NCBI RefSeq assembly: GCF_013409255.1
Contig: NZ_JACCAS010000001.1
Coordinates: 744,001-808,000 of the forward strand
Origin: Paraburkholderia bryophila
GTDB taxonomy: Bacteria > Pseudomonadota > Gammaproteobacteria > Burkholderiales > Burkholderiaceae
Direction: 5' to 3'
Length of the DNA stretch: 64,000 nucleotides
Under the pieces are notes generated by a model, which was not told the DNA's origin, made no database searches, and saw nothing but the letters and a program-made list of their open reading frames with translations. Below are positions 35,374-47,131 of the stretch, in pieces. Position numbers and translations under genes: made by a program. Every line of letters begins with the position of its first letter. Position 1 is the stretch's first letter.

Positions 35374-35567
35374 CTCTGCCTGCCTCCATGCGATTCATGC
35401 CATGTTGCGGTTGAGGCGGCGCATGATGCGCCGCCCGTCCGGTTCATCGAGTCGGATCATTGTCCGCTTGTTGCCAGCGAGTGGGCGACTCGCTGCTCGA
35501 CTCGCTGATCGATTAACCGGGGTCAGCAGGCAGAATACACAAAAAAGCACGCTCGTTCAATTTACTG

Positions 35568-37244
35568 TTAGGCGGGGTTTCCCCTAACCAGTGGACAATC
35601 CTTCTGGTCTTCCAATGCCGACGGCAGCACGTGATCGCGGAACAGATCGCGCAGCTTCAGCTTCTGCAGTTTGCCGGTGGCCGTGTGCGGCAGTTCGTCG
35701 ACGAAGGCGACGTCGTCGGGAATCCACCATTTGGCGACCTTGCCGTCGTAAAACGCGAGCAGCTCCTCGCGCGTCACGTCGAAGCCCGCGCGCTTGACGA
35801 CCACCAGCAGCGGCCGCTCGGTCCACTTCGGATGCGCGCAGGCGATGCAGGCCGCTTCCGCGACCGCCGGATGCGCGATCGCGACGTTCTCGACGTCGAT
35901 CGAACTGATCCATTCGCCGCCGGACTTGATCACGTCTTTCGAACGATCGGTGATGTTCAGAAAACTGTCCGGGTCGATGGTGGCGACGTCGCCGGTGGGA
36001 AACCAGCCGTCCACCAGCGGCGAATCGTCCTTGCGGAAATACCGGTCGATCACCCACGGCCCACGTACATGCAGATCGCCGAACGCGACGCCGTCCCAAG
36101 GCAGTTCCTGACCGTCTTCGCCGACGATCTTCATATCGACGCCGTACAGCACATGGCCCTGCTTTTCCAGCAGTTTTCGCTGTTCGGCGAGCGGACGTTG
36201 CGATTGCTCCCACGTCAGTTTCGCTAGCGTGCCGAGCGGCGACATTTCGGTCATTCCCCATGCGTGAATCACCTGCACGCCGTAGTCGTCCTCGAAGGCG
36301 CGCAGCATGGCAGGCGGACACGCCGAGCCGCCGATTACCGTGCGATTCAACGACGAAAACCGCACGCCCGCCTCGCGCAGGTAGTTCAGCAAACCGAGCC
36401 ATACGGTCGGCACGCCGGCGGAATACGTGACGCGTTCGCTTTCCATCAACTCGTAAAGCGACTTGCCGTCGAGGTCCTTGCCGGGGAACACCAGCTTCGC
36501 GCCGGTCAACGGCGCGCTGTGCGGAATGCCCCATGCGTTCACATGGAACATCGGCACGACCGGCAGCACGGCGTCGCGCGCGGACAGGCTCATGGCATCG
36601 GGCAAGGCCGCGCCGAACGCATGCAGCACCGTCGAGCGATGCGAGTACAGCGCGCCCTTCGGATTGCCCGTCGTGCCGGACGTATAGCAAAGGTACGAAG
36701 CCTGGCGCTCGTCGAGCGCCGGCCACGCGAAGTTGCCGTCTTGCGCATCGACCAGCGTTTCGTAACTGAGCACCGGCGTTTGCATGGCCGGCAGATGCGC
36801 TTCGTCGGCGAGCGCGATCCAGCCGCGCACTTTCGGGCACTGCGGCGCGAGTGCGTCGACCAGCGGCGCGAACGTGGTGTCGAACATCACGTAGGCGTCG
36901 TCGGCATGATTGACGATGTAGGCGATCTGGTCGGGAAAGAGACGCGGATTGATCGTGTGGCACACCGCGCCGAAGCCGGTCGTGCCGTAATACGCTTCGA
37001 GATGCCGGTAGCCGTTCCATGCCAGCGTTGCCACCCGTTCGCCCGGTTCGACGCCCAGCGCGATCAGCGCCTGCGCGAGCTGCCTGGCGCGTTTTTCGCA
37101 ATCGCGGTAGGTGTAGCGATGCAGGTCGCCTTCGATACGCCGCGACACGATTTCGGTGCCACCGAAATGCCGCGCGGCATGCGCGAGCAACGAGGATACG
37201 GTGAGCGGCACGTCCATCATCTGTCCAAGCAGCGGCGTCGTCAT
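35568..37244 (-). CDS. Medium/long-chain acyl-CoA synthetase (AMP-forming)
   Basis: 558 residues from the ATG at 37244 ([20 protein letters not shown]), the usual start of the FadD/DmdB-like branch. The ATP motif is [19 protein letters not shown], then AWGMTEMSP, the D-x6-R hinge region [35 protein letters not shown], and the late lysine in [14 protein letters not shown]. It activates fatty or methylthio acids as CoA esters; chain length is unknown. It lies 190 bases upstream of the FadB-like gene on the same strand and is divergent from selO. Confidence 0.93.
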   Translation of the reverse strand: MTTPLLGQMMDVPLTVSSLLAHAARHFGGTEIVSRRIEGDLHRYTYRDCEKRARQLAQALIALGVEPGERVATLAWNGYRHLEAYYGTTGFGAVCHTINPRLFPDQIAYIVNHADDAYVMFDTTFAPLVDALAPQCPKVRGWIALADEAHLPAMQTPVLSYETLVDAQDGNFAWPALDERQASYLCYTSGTTGNPKGALYSHRSTVLHAFGAALPDAMSLSARDAVLPVVPMFHVNAWGIPHSAPLTGAKLVFPGKDLDGKSLYELMESERVTYSAGVPTVWLGLLNYLREAGVRFSSLNRTVIGGSACPPAMLRAFEDDYGVQVIHAWGMTEMSPLGTLAKLTWEQSQRPLAEQRKLLEKQGHVLYGVDMKIVGEDGQELPWDGVAFGDLHVRGPWVIDRYFRKDDSPLVDGWFPTGDVATIDPDSFLNITDRSKDVIKSGGEWISSIDVENVAIAHPAVAEAACIACAHPKWTERPLLVVVKRAGFDVTREELLAFYDGKVAKWWIPDDVAFVDELPHTATGKLQKLKLRDLFRDHVLPSALEDQKDCPLVRGNPA

Positions 37245-37389
37245 AAAGAGAAGTTTCCTCGTCCTGGTTTCTGGTTGCTTCAACACCCTCCGGCATGCCG
37301 GCCGACTATCCGCGACGAAGCGGCTGGAAGCCAGCCTGCAGCGCCGCGGGCGCGGACTTACAATATCGGTTAATCCAGAGGCGCTCAAC

Positions 37390-38946
<1,557 letters not shown>

Positions 38947-38986
38947 TGCAGTCCCCAAAACAAGCCCCGAGACAGGAACCCCGACC

Positions 38987-39418
38987 ATGAACAAGCCCGA
39001 CGACCTCAACCCCAACACCCCCGACGTCCCCGCCGTGCAGAAAGACGACGCCGAGTGGCGCAAGCAGCTCTCCGACATCGAATACCAGGTGACGCGCCAC
39101 GCGGCCACCGAGCGCCCGTTCACGGGCCAATATAACGACCACTGGGACCGTGGCATTTACGACTGCGTGTGCTGCGGCACGCCGCTCTTCGAATCCGACA
39201 CCAAGTTCGACGCCGGCTGCGGCTGGCCGAGCTACTTCAAGCCGATCAACGGCGAAGTGATCGCCGAGAAAACCGACCGCGCGCACGGCATGCTGCGCAT
39301 CGAAGTGCAATGCAAGAACTGCGGCGCGCATCTGGGCCACGTGTTCGAAGACGGCCCGGCGCCCACGGGTCTGCGTTACTGCATCAATTCGGCTGCGTTA
39401 CAATTCGAGCCCAAGTAA
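38987..39418 (+). CDS. msrB: Peptide-methionine (R)-S-oxide reductase
   Basis: 143 residues. It reduces the R-epimer of methionine sulfoxide. Zinc ligands are two CxxC pairs: CVCCGTPLF (second and fourth Cys positions) and [12 protein letters not shown]. The catalytic cysteine is in [11 protein letters not shown] near the end. The core motif [11 protein letters not shown] is present. There is no signal peptide, so it is cytoplasmic. AGGAAC stands before the start. It follows selO closely and precedes yciB. Confidence 0.95.
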   Translation: MNKPDDLNPNTPDVPAVQKDDAEWRKQLSDIEYQVTRHAATERPFTGQYNDHWDRGIYDCVCCGTPLFESDTKFDAGCGWPSYFKPINGEVIAEKTDRAHGMLRIEVQCKNCGAHLGHVFEDGPAPTGLRYCINSAALQFEPK

Positions 39419-39531
39419 CGCAGCGCGGAGTCCGGCGCATTGCCGGTGGGGCCTGCGTTGCAGGCGCCCGCCGGCCGTTTCGCGCCGCGTCCCTCATTCC
39501 TCGACTCCTTCTGCGAATTCCCGACCAGATA

Positions 39532-40062
39532 ATGAAATTCCTGTTCGATCTGTTCCCGATCATCCTGTTCTTCGTCGCCTTCAAGATCTGGGGCATTTTC
39601 ACGGCGACGGCAGTGGCGATCGTCGCCACGCTGGTGCAGATCGCGTGGGTGGCGTTCCGTCACCGCAAGGTCGATCCGATGCTGTGGGTGAGCCTCGGCG
39701 TCGTCACCGTATTTGGCGGCGCGACGCTCGTGCTGCACAACGACACCTTCATCAAGTGGAAGCCGACCGTGCTGTACTGGGCGTTTTCCGTTGCGCTGAT
39801 CGTCTCGCAACTGGCCTTCAACAAGAACCTGATCGAAGCGATGATGGGCAAGCAGATCACGCTGCCGCACGCGATCTGGGGCAAGCTGAGCGTGGTCTGG
39901 GCGATCTTTTTCGTGCTGCTCGGGCTCGTCAACCTGTTCGTCGCGTACCACTACACCACCGACCAGTGGGTCAATTTCAAGCTGTTCGGCGCGACCGGCT
40001 GCCTCGTGGTGTTTATCGTCGGACAGAGCTTGTGGCTGTCGAAGTACATGAAGGAAGAATGA
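39532..40062 (+). CDS. yciB: Inner-membrane intracellular septation protein YciB
   Basis: 176 residues, with five or so hydrophobic segments beginning [21 protein letters not shown], the recognisable family start. [15 protein letters not shown] and [16 protein letters not shown] stretches (here [23 protein letters not shown]) are typical. It is an inner-membrane protein linked with cell-envelope integrity and septation. The bolA gene begins two bases after its stop, so they share a transcript. Confidence 0.94.
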   Translation: MKFLFDLFPIILFFVAFKIWGIFTATAVAIVATLVQIAWVAFRHRKVDPMLWVSLGVVTVFGGATLVLHNDTFIKWKPTVLYWAFSVALIVSQLAFNKNLIEAMMGKQITLPHAIWGKLSVVWAIFFVLLGLVNLFVAYHYTTDQWVNFKLFGATGCLVVFIVGQSLWLSKYMKEE

Positions 40063-40063
40063 C

Positions 40064-40381
40064 ATGACCGAAGCCAATGTTTTCATGCACGCCACCACCG
40101 CCGAACGCGCCGCGCTGATCGAAGCGCGCCTCACCGCCGCGCTCGCGCCGGTCGCGTCGATCCAGATTAGCGACGACAGCGCGCAGCACGCGGGCCATGC
40201 CGGCGCCTCGGCCGGCGGTCATTTCAGTGTCACGATCGTGGCCGCCGCATTCGCCGGCAAGGCCCGCGTGGCGCGGCATCGCATGGTGTATGATGCGCTG
40301 GCCGATGCCATGCAGCGCGGCATTCATGCCCTTGCAATCACGGCGTATACGCCCGAAGAATTCGCTTTGTTGCCCCGCTAG
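40064..40381 (+). CDS. BolA-family protein
   Basis: 105 residues, within the BolA/IbaG size range. The signature is FAGKARVARHRMVYDALADAM with R-H-R-x-V-Y, followed by GIHALAITAYTPEEF. These proteins bind monothiol glutaredoxins with a shared Fe-S cluster or act as regulators of cell shape. The alanine/glycine-rich loop (HAGHAGASAGGH) in the middle is longer than usual. The start lies directly after the yciB stop, and a PPIase gene follows after ten bases. Confidence 0.93.
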   Translation: MTEANVFMHATTAERAALIEARLTAALAPVASIQISDDSAQHAGHAGASAGGHFSVTIVAAAFAGKARVARHRMVYDALADAMQRGIHALAITAYTPEEFALLPR

Positions 40382-40391
40382 GAACCTTCCG

Positions 40392-41171
40392 ATGACCTTG
40401 AAGAAAACCCACCTTTGGGTATTGCTGGCTGCGTTCGCGGCCGCACCTGCATTTGCACAGAACATCGCTGTCGTGAACGGCACGCCGATTCCGAAAGCAC
40501 GCGCCGACGCGCTGATCGAACAACTGGTGCATCAAGGCCAGCAAAACACGCCGCAACTGCAAACGGCCGTGCGCGAAGAGCTGGTGAACCGCGAAATCCT
40601 GATGCAGGAAGCCCTGCGTCGCGGCCTGCCGAATCGTCCGGACATCAAGGCGCAAATCGCCGTCGCGCAACAAACCGTGGTGCTGCGCGCGCTGATCGAA
40701 GACTTCGTGAAGAACAACACGCCGAGCGACGCCGAAGTCACCGCGCGTTACAACGCGCTGATCAAAGATGCGGGCGGCAAGGAATATCACCTGCACCATA
40801 TCCTGGTGGACAACGAACAGCAGGCAAAGGACCTGATCGCGAAGATCAAGGCCGGCGCAAGCTTCGAAGATCTGGCCAAGCAATACTCGAAGGACCCGGG
40901 ATCGGGCAAGAACGGTGGCGACCTGGACTGGTCGGACCCGAAGGCTTATGTGCCTGAATTCGCAGACGCGGCCACGCATCTGCAGAAAGGCCAGATGACC
41001 GACACGCCGGTGCATACGCAATTCGGCTGGCACATCATTCGTCTCGACGATACGCGCGCCATCACGCCGCCGCCGTTGGAGCAGGTGCGCCCGCAGATCG
41101 TGCAGCAGATCCAGCAGGAAAAGCTGCAAGCGTTCGAAGAAGGTTTGCGTAAGAACGCGAAGATTCAGTAA
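40392..41171 (+). CDS. Periplasmic peptidyl-prolyl isomerase, parvulin (PpiC/SurA-like)
   Basis: 259 residues. A signal peptide ends at A-F-A-Q near residue 21. An N-terminal helical chaperone part (about 22-130) precedes one rotamase domain (about 131-225: YHLHHILVDNEQQAKDLIAKIKAGASFEDLAKQYSKDPGSG, then GWHIIRLDDTR). It would assist folding of exported proteins, and it resembles PrsA/Cbf2-type proteins of Burkholderia. It is the last gene of the selO-to-bolA plus-strand run and ends before a pair of terminators. Confidence 0.93.
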   Translation: MTLKKTHLWVLLAAFAAAPAFAQNIAVVNGTPIPKARADALIEQLVHQGQQNTPQLQTAVREELVNREILMQEALRRGLPNRPDIKAQIAVAQQTVVLRALIEDFVKNNTPSDAEVTARYNALIKDAGGKEYHLHHILVDNEQQAKDLIAKIKAGASFEDLAKQYSKDPGSGKNGGDLDWSDPKAYVPEFADAATHLQKGQMTDTPVHTQFGWHIIRLDDTRAITPPPLEQVRPQIVQQIQQEKLQAFEEGLRKNAKIQ

Positions 41172-41199
41172 GCGGGTTACTTGCCCACTGGCTAAAACG

Positions 41200-41226
41200 A
41201 ACAAGCCGCCCTCGGGCGGCTTGTTT
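41200..41226 (+). terminator. Intrinsic terminator of the PPIase gene
   Basis: AACAAGCCGCCC (41200-41211) pairs with GGGCGGCTTGTT (41214-41225), followed by a T-rich tail. The core 14-mer is the exact reverse complement of the core of the next hairpin. Confidence 0.9.
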
Positions 41227-41265
41227 GCTTTGATGGCCTGGTTGTTTTACGTTTTGCCCAGTGTG

Positions 41266-41294
41266 AAAAAAAACCGCCCGAGGGCGGTTTTTTT
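41266..41294. terminator. Intrinsic terminator of purL (bidirectional)
   Basis: A8-CCGCCC (41266-41279), a two-base gap, then GGGCGG-T7 (41282-41294). On the minus strand it follows the purL stop by 15 bases and ends in a T-run; it can also work on the plus strand. Confidence 0.9.
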
Positions 41295-41308
41295 GTTTCT
41301 GCTCAACC

Positions 41309-44300
41309 TCAACCCAACCAGCGGCGTGCGTTCTGGAACACGCGCAGCCACGGGCTTGCGTCCGTGCTGCCTTCACCCCAGCCTTCCGGATGCCAGCTCA
41401 TCTGCACCGCGCGATGCACGCGCTCGGTGTGCGGCATCAGCACCGTGAAGCGGCCGTCCGGCGTGGTGACCGACGTGATGCCGTCAGGCGAGCCGTTCGG
41501 GTTGAACGGATACTGCTCGGTCGCCTGACCACGGTGATCGACAAAGCGCATGGCCACCGCCGCCTTCGACGCGTCGCCCTGCTGCGAGAAGTCCGCATAG
41601 CCTTCGCCGTGAGCGATTGCCACCGGAATGCGCGAGCCTTCCATGCCGTTGAAGAAGATCGACGGCGAAGCCTGCACTTCGACCAGCGAGAAGCGCGCTT
41701 CGAATTTCTCCGACTTGTTGCGCGTGAACTTCGGCCACGCTTCTGCGCCCGGAATCATCGACGCGAGGCTGCTCATCATCTGGCAACCGTTGCAGATGCC
41801 CAGCGCGAACGTGTCTTCGCGACCGAAGAACGCGGCGAACATATCGGCCAGTTGCGCGTTGAAACGGATCGCCTTCGCCCAGCCTTCGCCGGCACCCAGC
41901 GTGTCGCCGTATGAGAAGCCGCCACAGGCCACCGCCCCGGCGAAATCCGCCAGATTGGCACGGCCTGCCAGCAGATCGCTCATGTGCACGTCGTGCGCGT
42001 CGAAGCCGGCGCGGTCGAATGCGTACGCGGTTTCGAGGTGCGAGTTCACGCCTTGCTCACGGAGGATCGCGACACGCGGACGAGCGCTCTTGCCGACGAA
42101 GGGTGCGGCCACGTCTTCCGAAGGATCGAAGCTCAATACCGGCGTGATGCCCGGATCGGCCGCGTCCGACAGCATGTCGTATTCGGCGTCGGCGCAAGCC
42201 GGGTTGTCGCGCAGACGCGAGATACGCCAGCTCACTTCGCTCCACGTGCGATGCAGATCGGTGCGCGGCGCTTCGTAGATCTTCTTCGCGTCGCGATAGA
42301 TTTCGATCGTGTCGCGCTCGTTGAGCTTGCCGATCACATGCGAGCACGCCGACAGGCCGTGTTCGCGCAATGCGGCCAGAACCGAATCGCGGTCCGTTGC
42401 ACGCACCTGGATCACCGCGCCGAGTTCTTCGTTGAACAGCGCACGGATCGTGCGGTCTTCGCGGCGGCCGCTGGTCTGCTTGGCCCAGTCTTTCGCGTCG
42501 CCGTAGTCGGATTCGTGGCTCGGATCGAGCACCAGCATGTCGACGTTCAGCGACACACCCACGTGACCCGCGAACGCCATTTCGCACACCGTCGCCCACA
42601 GGCCGCCGTCCGAGCGGTCGTGGTACGCGAGCAGCTTGCCTTGTTGATTCAGCGCCTGGATCGCGGCGAAGAAACGCTTCAGATCTTCCGGATCGTCGAC
42701 GTCCGGCACCGTGTCGCCGACCTGCTGCGTGACCTGCGCGAGAATACTGCCGCCCAGACGATGCTGGCCACGGCCCAGGTCGATCGCGATCAGCACCGAG
42801 TCGCCCACGCCGTCCGTACCGTTCGCACGACGCAGTTGCGGCGTGAGGTGCTTGCGTACGTCTTCAACCGGTGCGAACGCCGAGATGATCAGCGAGACCG
42901 GCGCGACCACTTCTTTCGCGACACCGTGGTCTTCCCACTTGGTGCGCATGGACAGCGAATCTTTACCGACCGGAATGCTGATGCCGAGCGCCGGGCACAG
43001 TTCCATGCCGATCGCCTTGACCGTGTCGTACAGCGCGGCGTCTTCGCCGGCTGCGCCGCACGCGGCCATCCAGTTCGCCGACAGCTTGAGCTTGTCGAGC
43101 GATGCGATCGGCGCGGCCGCGATGTTCGTGACCGCTTCGCCAACCGCCATGCGGCCCGACGCCGGCGCGTTGATCACGGCGAGCGGCGTGCGCTCGGCCA
43201 TGGTCATCGCTTCGCCGGTAAAGCCCGCGTAGTCCATCGTGGTAATCGCGACATCGGCCACCGGCACTTGCCACGGGCCGACCATCTGGTCGCGCGCCGT
43301 CGTGCCGCCCACCGAACGATCGCCGATGGTAATCAGGAACGACTTGCTCGCAACCGTGGGGTGACGCAGCACGCTGACCGCGACGTCCGGCAACGCAATC
43401 CCGGTGACGTCCACCGGTTCCAGCTTCTGCTCGACCCGCTTGACGTCGCGATGCATGCGCGGCGCTTTGCCGAGCAGCACTTCCATCGGCATATCGACCG
43501 GCTGATGCGCGCTGTCCGCGTTCTGCTCGGAGTCGATCACCTTCAGTTGACGCTCGGCGGTTGCCGTGCCGATCACCGCGAACGGGCAACGCTCGCGTTG
43601 GCACATGGCTTCGAACGCCGGCAGATCGGCCGGCGCGATGGCCAGCACGTAACGTTCTTGCGCTTCGTTCGACCAGATTTCGCGAGGCGACAAGCCGCTC
43701 TCTTCGAGCTGGATCTTGCGCAGATCGAACAACGCGCCCTTGCTCGCGCCGTCGACCACTTCCGGGAACGCGTTCGACAAGCCGCCCGCGCCGACGTCGT
43801 GAATACTCAGAATCGGGTTCTTGTCGCCAAGCTGCCAGCACGCGTTGATGACTTCCTGCGCACGGCGTTCGATTTCGGGGTTGCCGCGCTGCACCGAGTC
43901 GAAGTCGAGCTCGGCGGTATTCGTGCCGGTCGCCATGGAACTCGCCGCGCCGCCGCCCATGCCGATCCGCATGCCCGGGCCGCCGATCTGGATCAGCAGC
44001 GAGCCTTCCGGCAGATCGTGCTTATGCGTGTGCTGGTCGGAAATATTGCCGATCCCGCCGGCGATCATGATCGGCTTGTGATAACCGCGCACCAGACCCG
44101 CGACGTTCTGCTCGTAAGCGCGGAAATAGCCGCCCAGATTCGGCCGGCCGAATTCGTTGTTGAACGCGGCGCCGCCGAGCGGACCGTCGATCATGATTTG
44201 CAGCGGCGACGCGATGCGGTCAGGACGGCCATACGCTTCGTGCTGCTCGGCCGGATTGCGGTGTGTGAGGGGCTGCGCAACGTCGCGCGCGTTTTCCCAT

Positions 44301-45403
44301 GCCTCGACGCCGTCCGGCAACGCCAGATTCGACACCGTGAAGCCGGCGAGACCCGCCTTCGGACGCGCGCCGCGACCGGTCGCGCCTTCGTCGCGGATTT
44401 CACCGCCGGAGCCGGTGGAGGCGCCCGGGAACGGCGAGATCGCGGTCGGGTGGTTATGCGTTTCCACCTTCATCAGCGTGTGCGTGAGTTCGACGCCACG
44501 GCGGTAGTGTTCCGGCAATTCGCTCGCGCCGAGGTCGGCCGGCGTGCGCGGGAACCAGCGCTCGGCCATGCCGCCCGCCATGATCGCCGAGTTGTCCGAA
44601 TACGCGACGATCGTGCCTTGCGGGTTCAGCTTCTCGGTATTGCGGATCATGTTGAACAGCGAGATGTCCTGCTTCTCGCCGTCGATGGTCCAGTCCGCGT
44701 TGAAAATCTTGTGACGGCAGTGTTCGCTGTTGGCCTGCGCGAACATCATCAGTTCGACGTCGGTCGGGTTGCGGCCGAGCTTCGTGAACGCGTCGACGAG
44801 GTAGTCGATTTCGTCGTCGGCGAGCGCCAGGCCCAGTTCCGTGTTCGCCGCTTCCAGCGCGCCGCGGCTGTGGCCGAGCACGTCGACGGTTTGCAGCGGC
44901 TTGGCCGGCAGTTCGTCGAACAGATGCAGCGCGTGCTCGCGCGAACTCGACACGCTTTCGGTCATGCGGTCGTGCAGCGCGGCGACGACGGCCGCGCGGG
45001 CTTCGTCGGAGAGCGCCTTCTTGCCGCCCAGCAGGCCGCTCTTCAGCGTGACCGTGTACTCGACGCCGCGCTCGATCCGGCGCACCTGCGTGAGACCGCA
45101 CAGATGCGCGATATCGGTGGCCTTGCTGGCCCACGGCGACACCGTGCCGAAGCGCGGCACCACGAGGAAGGTTTCGGCCGTGCCGCGCTCTTTGCTTTCT
45201 TCGAGCGGATCGCCGTAGTGCATCAGCGCTTCGATCTTCGCCGTGTCTTCAGCGGACAGCTCGCTCTGGGCGTTGACGAAGTGCAGATACTGCCCGCGCA
45301 CGCCGATGATGTTCGGGTCGATGCGCGTGAGCGTGTCGAGCAGGCGGGTTTGACGGAAATCGGAAAGGGCCGAAGCGCCGGGGAAACACGAGAAGTGGGC
45401 CAT
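41309..45403 (-). CDS. purL: Phosphoribosylformylglycinamidine synthase
   Basis: 1364 residues from the ATG at 45403 ([16 protein letters not shown]), the large single-chain form of gamma- and beta-proteobacteria. It makes FGAM from FGAR, ATP and glutamine, the fourth step of purine synthesis. An N-terminal PurS-like domain is followed by two AIRS-like ATP-binding halves ([31 protein letters not shown]; later [19 protein letters not shown]) and a C-terminal glutaminase with nucleophile in [12 protein letters not shown] and the partner HGEGYADF region. A 78-base leader after a TATAAT box is visible. Confidence 0.97.
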   Translation of the reverse strand: MAHFSCFPGASALSDFRQTRLLDTLTRIDPNIIGVRGQYLHFVNAQSELSAEDTAKIEALMHYGDPLEESKERGTAETFLVVPRFGTVSPWASKATDIAHLCGLTQVRRIERGVEYTVTLKSGLLGGKKALSDEARAAVVAALHDRMTESVSSSREHALHLFDELPAKPLQTVDVLGHSRGALEAANTELGLALADDEIDYLVDAFTKLGRNPTDVELMMFAQANSEHCRHKIFNADWTIDGEKQDISLFNMIRNTEKLNPQGTIVAYSDNSAIMAGGMAERWFPRTPADLGASELPEHYRRGVELTHTLMKVETHNHPTAISPFPGASTGSGGEIRDEGATGRGARPKAGLAGFTVSNLALPDGVEAWENARDVAQPLTHRNPAEQHEAYGRPDRIASPLQIMIDGPLGGAAFNNEFGRPNLGGYFRAYEQNVAGLVRGYHKPIMIAGGIGNISDQHTHKHDLPEGSLLIQIGGPGMRIGMGGGAASSMATGTNTAELDFDSVQRGNPEIERRAQEVINACWQLGDKNPILSIHDVGAGGLSNAFPEVVDGASKGALFDLRKIQLEESGLSPREIWSNEAQERYVLAIAPADLPAFEAMCQRERCPFAVIGTATAERQLKVIDSEQNADSAHQPVDMPMEVLLGKAPRMHRDVKRVEQKLEPVDVTGIALPDVAVSVLRHPTVASKSFLITIGDRSVGGTTARDQMVGPWQVPVADVAITTMDYAGFTGEAMTMAERTPLAVINAPASGRMAVGEAVTNIAAAPIASLDKLKLSANWMAACGAAGEDAALYDTVKAIGMELCPALGISIPVGKDSLSMRTKWEDHGVAKEVVAPVSLIISAFAPVEDVRKHLTPQLRRANGTDGVGDSVLIAIDLGRGQHRLGGSILAQVTQQVGDTVPDVDDPEDLKRFFAAIQALNQQGKLLAYHDRSDGGLWATVCEMAFAGHVGVSLNVDMLVLDPSHESDYGDAKDWAKQTSGRREDRTIRALFNEELGAVIQVRATDRDSVLAALREHGLSACSHVIGKLNERDTIEIYRDAKKIYEAPRTDLHRTWSEVSWRISRLRDNPACADAEYDMLSDAADPGITPVLSFDPSEDVAAPFVGKSARPRVAILREQGVNSHLETAYAFDRAGFDAHDVHMSDLLAGRANLADFAGAVACGGFSYGDTLGAGEGWAKAIRFNAQLADMFAAFFGREDTFALGICNGCQMMSSLASMIPGAEAWPKFTRNKSEKFEARFSLVEVQASPSIFFNGMEGSRIPVAIAHGEGYADFSQQGDASKAAVAMRFVDHRGQATEQYPFNPNGSPDGITSVTTPDGRFTVLMPHTERVHRAVQMSWHPEGWGEGSTDASPWLRVFQNARRWLG

Positions 45404-45729
45404 GGACTTGACTTTGCGTCGCTCAGTGATGCCGAGAAGTCGCGCGTGCAGGCGACGTGAGGCGGAAAGGAAGTCCGAGATTATACCCCGGGAAAGGGCT
45501 TCCGGCGGCCTTGCCGGTGCGCTTTCGGCCTGCTCGCGGCGCGCCGCGCGACGCTTTCCGGCGTGCCGCCCGCGTGGCCGCGCGAGCGCTTTGACTGCTA
45601 TCATTCGGCCTTTCACCAGATCGGCGCGAGCGGCCTGAGGCAATGAGTCAGACCGGGCAACGCGCGCCGCATGTCACGCTCAACGGGAGCGCGCCGCTTC
45701 GGCGTCCCGTCGGCCATTCGAATCAGAAC
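45404..45729. other. Divergent region between purL and the DadA-like gene
   Basis: 326 bases if the later DadA-like start is right. It holds the purL -10 box and an Arg-codon-rich GC stretch (45500-45600) with no gene of its own. If the ATG at 45643 is used instead, the gap is 239 bases. Confidence 0.5.
45480..45485 (-). promoter_or_regulatory. Likely -10 box of the purL promoter
   Basis: TATAAT on the minus strand (45485-45480), about 77 bases before the purL ATG. A -35 hexamer at 17 bases is not recognisable, so a regulated or activator-assisted promoter is possible. I see no clear PurR-like palindrome. Confidence 0.5.
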
Positions 45730-47025
45730 ATGGATGTCATCGTCATCGGCGGCGGGATTGCGGGCGTCGCCACCGCTTATCAATTGCGCGCGGCCGGTCA
45801 CCGGGTCTGCGTCGTCGAGCGTCACGCCACGGTGGCGCAGGGCGCGACCTATGGCCACGGCGGCACCGTGCTGCCCACGCCGCTCGACGTCTGGTTCGGT
45901 CCGACTTTCATGGCCAGCCGGCAAAACGCCAGAAACGGCGTAATCAGCAAGACCGGCTTCACCGGCCCGGCGCGCCAGTTCGTCAAACAACTCGCCACCT
46001 TGCAGGACCCCGAGGCCTTCAGCCGCCAATATGGCCGGCTACGTCCGCTGATCGAGCTGTCGCGCGAAGCCATGGCCGACGTCGAAGCGCGCTTCGGCCT
46101 CGAATTCGAACAGACCAGCGGGTTGCTGTACCTCGTGCGCTCCGCGCAGGAGTGGGAGCAGACCCAGCCGGCGCTCGAACTGCTGCGCCAGAACGAAGTG
46201 CCGCATCACGTGCTGACACCCGCCGAATGCAGCGCGTTCGAGCACTCGGTGCGCGCCGAGCCGGAGTTCGCCGGCGGCGTGCTGTTCGATCAGGAACGCA
46301 CGGCCAACTCGCCGCTGTTCGCCAAGCTGATCAAGCAGACGCTCGATAACCAGGGCGGCGTGCAATTCATGCTCGGCTGCGAAGTCTCCGCGATCCGTCT
46401 CGAAGGTCAGCGGGCGTCGGTAGAACTGGCGCCACGGCCGGGCGCGTCGTCGCGTTCGCGCGAGGTCGACGTGATCCATGCGGACGCGGTCGTCGTGGCC
46501 GCCGGGTACGGCAGCCTCGCGCTGCTCGAACCGCTCGGCTTGCGCTTGCCGCTGCATCCGCTGCGCCTGCATACGCTGGTCGCGCCGATCGCGCATGAAG
46601 AATGCGCGCCGCATGTGGCGATCGTCGACGCGGTCAAGCGGATTGCGATCAGCCGGATGAATCATCGGCTGCGAATTGCGGGTGGCGCGGTGCTGCAGAG
46701 CGCCGCCCAGATCGACAAGCCGCTCGGCGAAGCGTTGACCAAAGAAGCGCTGGCGCTGCTCGGCCAGGCCACGCACGACTGGATTCCGGGCGCGGCGCGG
46801 ATCTCGGCGGCGCTGCCGTGGGAAGGCGTCAAACTGCTGTCGCCCGATGGTTTGCCGGTGATCGGCAACGCGCTGCATCCGCGCCTGTTCGTCAATGTCG
46901 GTCATGGCCCGGCGGGCTGGGGGCTGGCCTGCGGCGCGGGCAAACTGATCGCCGATCTGATGTCCGGTCAGACGTCGGATGTGCCGGCGGATACGCTAGC
47001 GGCGCTGCGCGCGGACCGTTTCTAG
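45730..47025 (+). CDS. FAD-dependent D-amino-acid dehydrogenase (DadA-like)
   Basis: 431 residues from the ATG at 45730 (MDVIVIGGGIAGVATAYQL), which fits the family length; an ATG at 45643 would add 29 residues of no clear family likeness. The Rossmann FAD motif is GGGIAGVATAYQLRAAGHRVCVVER. The C-terminal part has INVGHGPAGWGLACGAGKLIADL-like sequence (here FVNVGHGPAGWGLACGAGKLI), the DadA/DAO flavin signature. It would deaminate D-amino acids at the inner-membrane face and pass electrons to the respiratory chain; substrate range unknown. It stands divergent from purL and 106 bases before the NAD(P)HX repair gene. Confidence 0.88.
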   Translation: MDVIVIGGGIAGVATAYQLRAAGHRVCVVERHATVAQGATYGHGGTVLPTPLDVWFGPTFMASRQNARNGVISKTGFTGPARQFVKQLATLQDPEAFSRQYGRLRPLIELSREAMADVEARFGLEFEQTSGLLYLVRSAQEWEQTQPALELLRQNEVPHHVLTPAECSAFEHSVRAEPEFAGGVLFDQERTANSPLFAKLIKQTLDNQGGVQFMLGCEVSAIRLEGQRASVELAPRPGASSRSREVDVIHADAVVVAAGYGSLALLEPLGLRLPLHPLRLHTLVAPIAHEECAPHVAIVDAVKRIAISRMNHRLRIAGGAVLQSAAQIDKPLGEALTKEALALLGQATHDWIPGAARISAALPWEGVKLLSPDGLPVIGNALHPRLFVNVGHGPAGWGLACGAGKLIADLMSGQTSDVPADTLAALRADRF

Positions 47026-47093
47026 TCGCAGCCGGCCGATGGGTTCGCGCGGCGCGCTCATCGGCACTACCATAGCGGCTTCTCCAGCTTCCT

Positions 47094-47117
47094 CGCCTTG
47101 GGCCTAGCCCCAAGGCG
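47094..47117. other. Hairpin just upstream of the NAD(P)HX repair gene
   Basis: CGCCTTGGG (47094-47102) pairs with CCCAAGGCG (47109-47117) across six bases, 14 bases before the next ATG. There is no T-run. It may shield the ribosome site or be a weak transcription pause. Confidence 0.5.
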
Positions 47118-47131
47118 AATCGCCCGCCGCC

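Noticed and set aside
41984..45460. Very long open frame (over 1100 codons) opposite purL
   Set aside because: It is a mirror frame created by third-position GC in a real, well-conserved gene. Its translation is Arg/His/Val/Asp-rich with no motif and no ribosome site.
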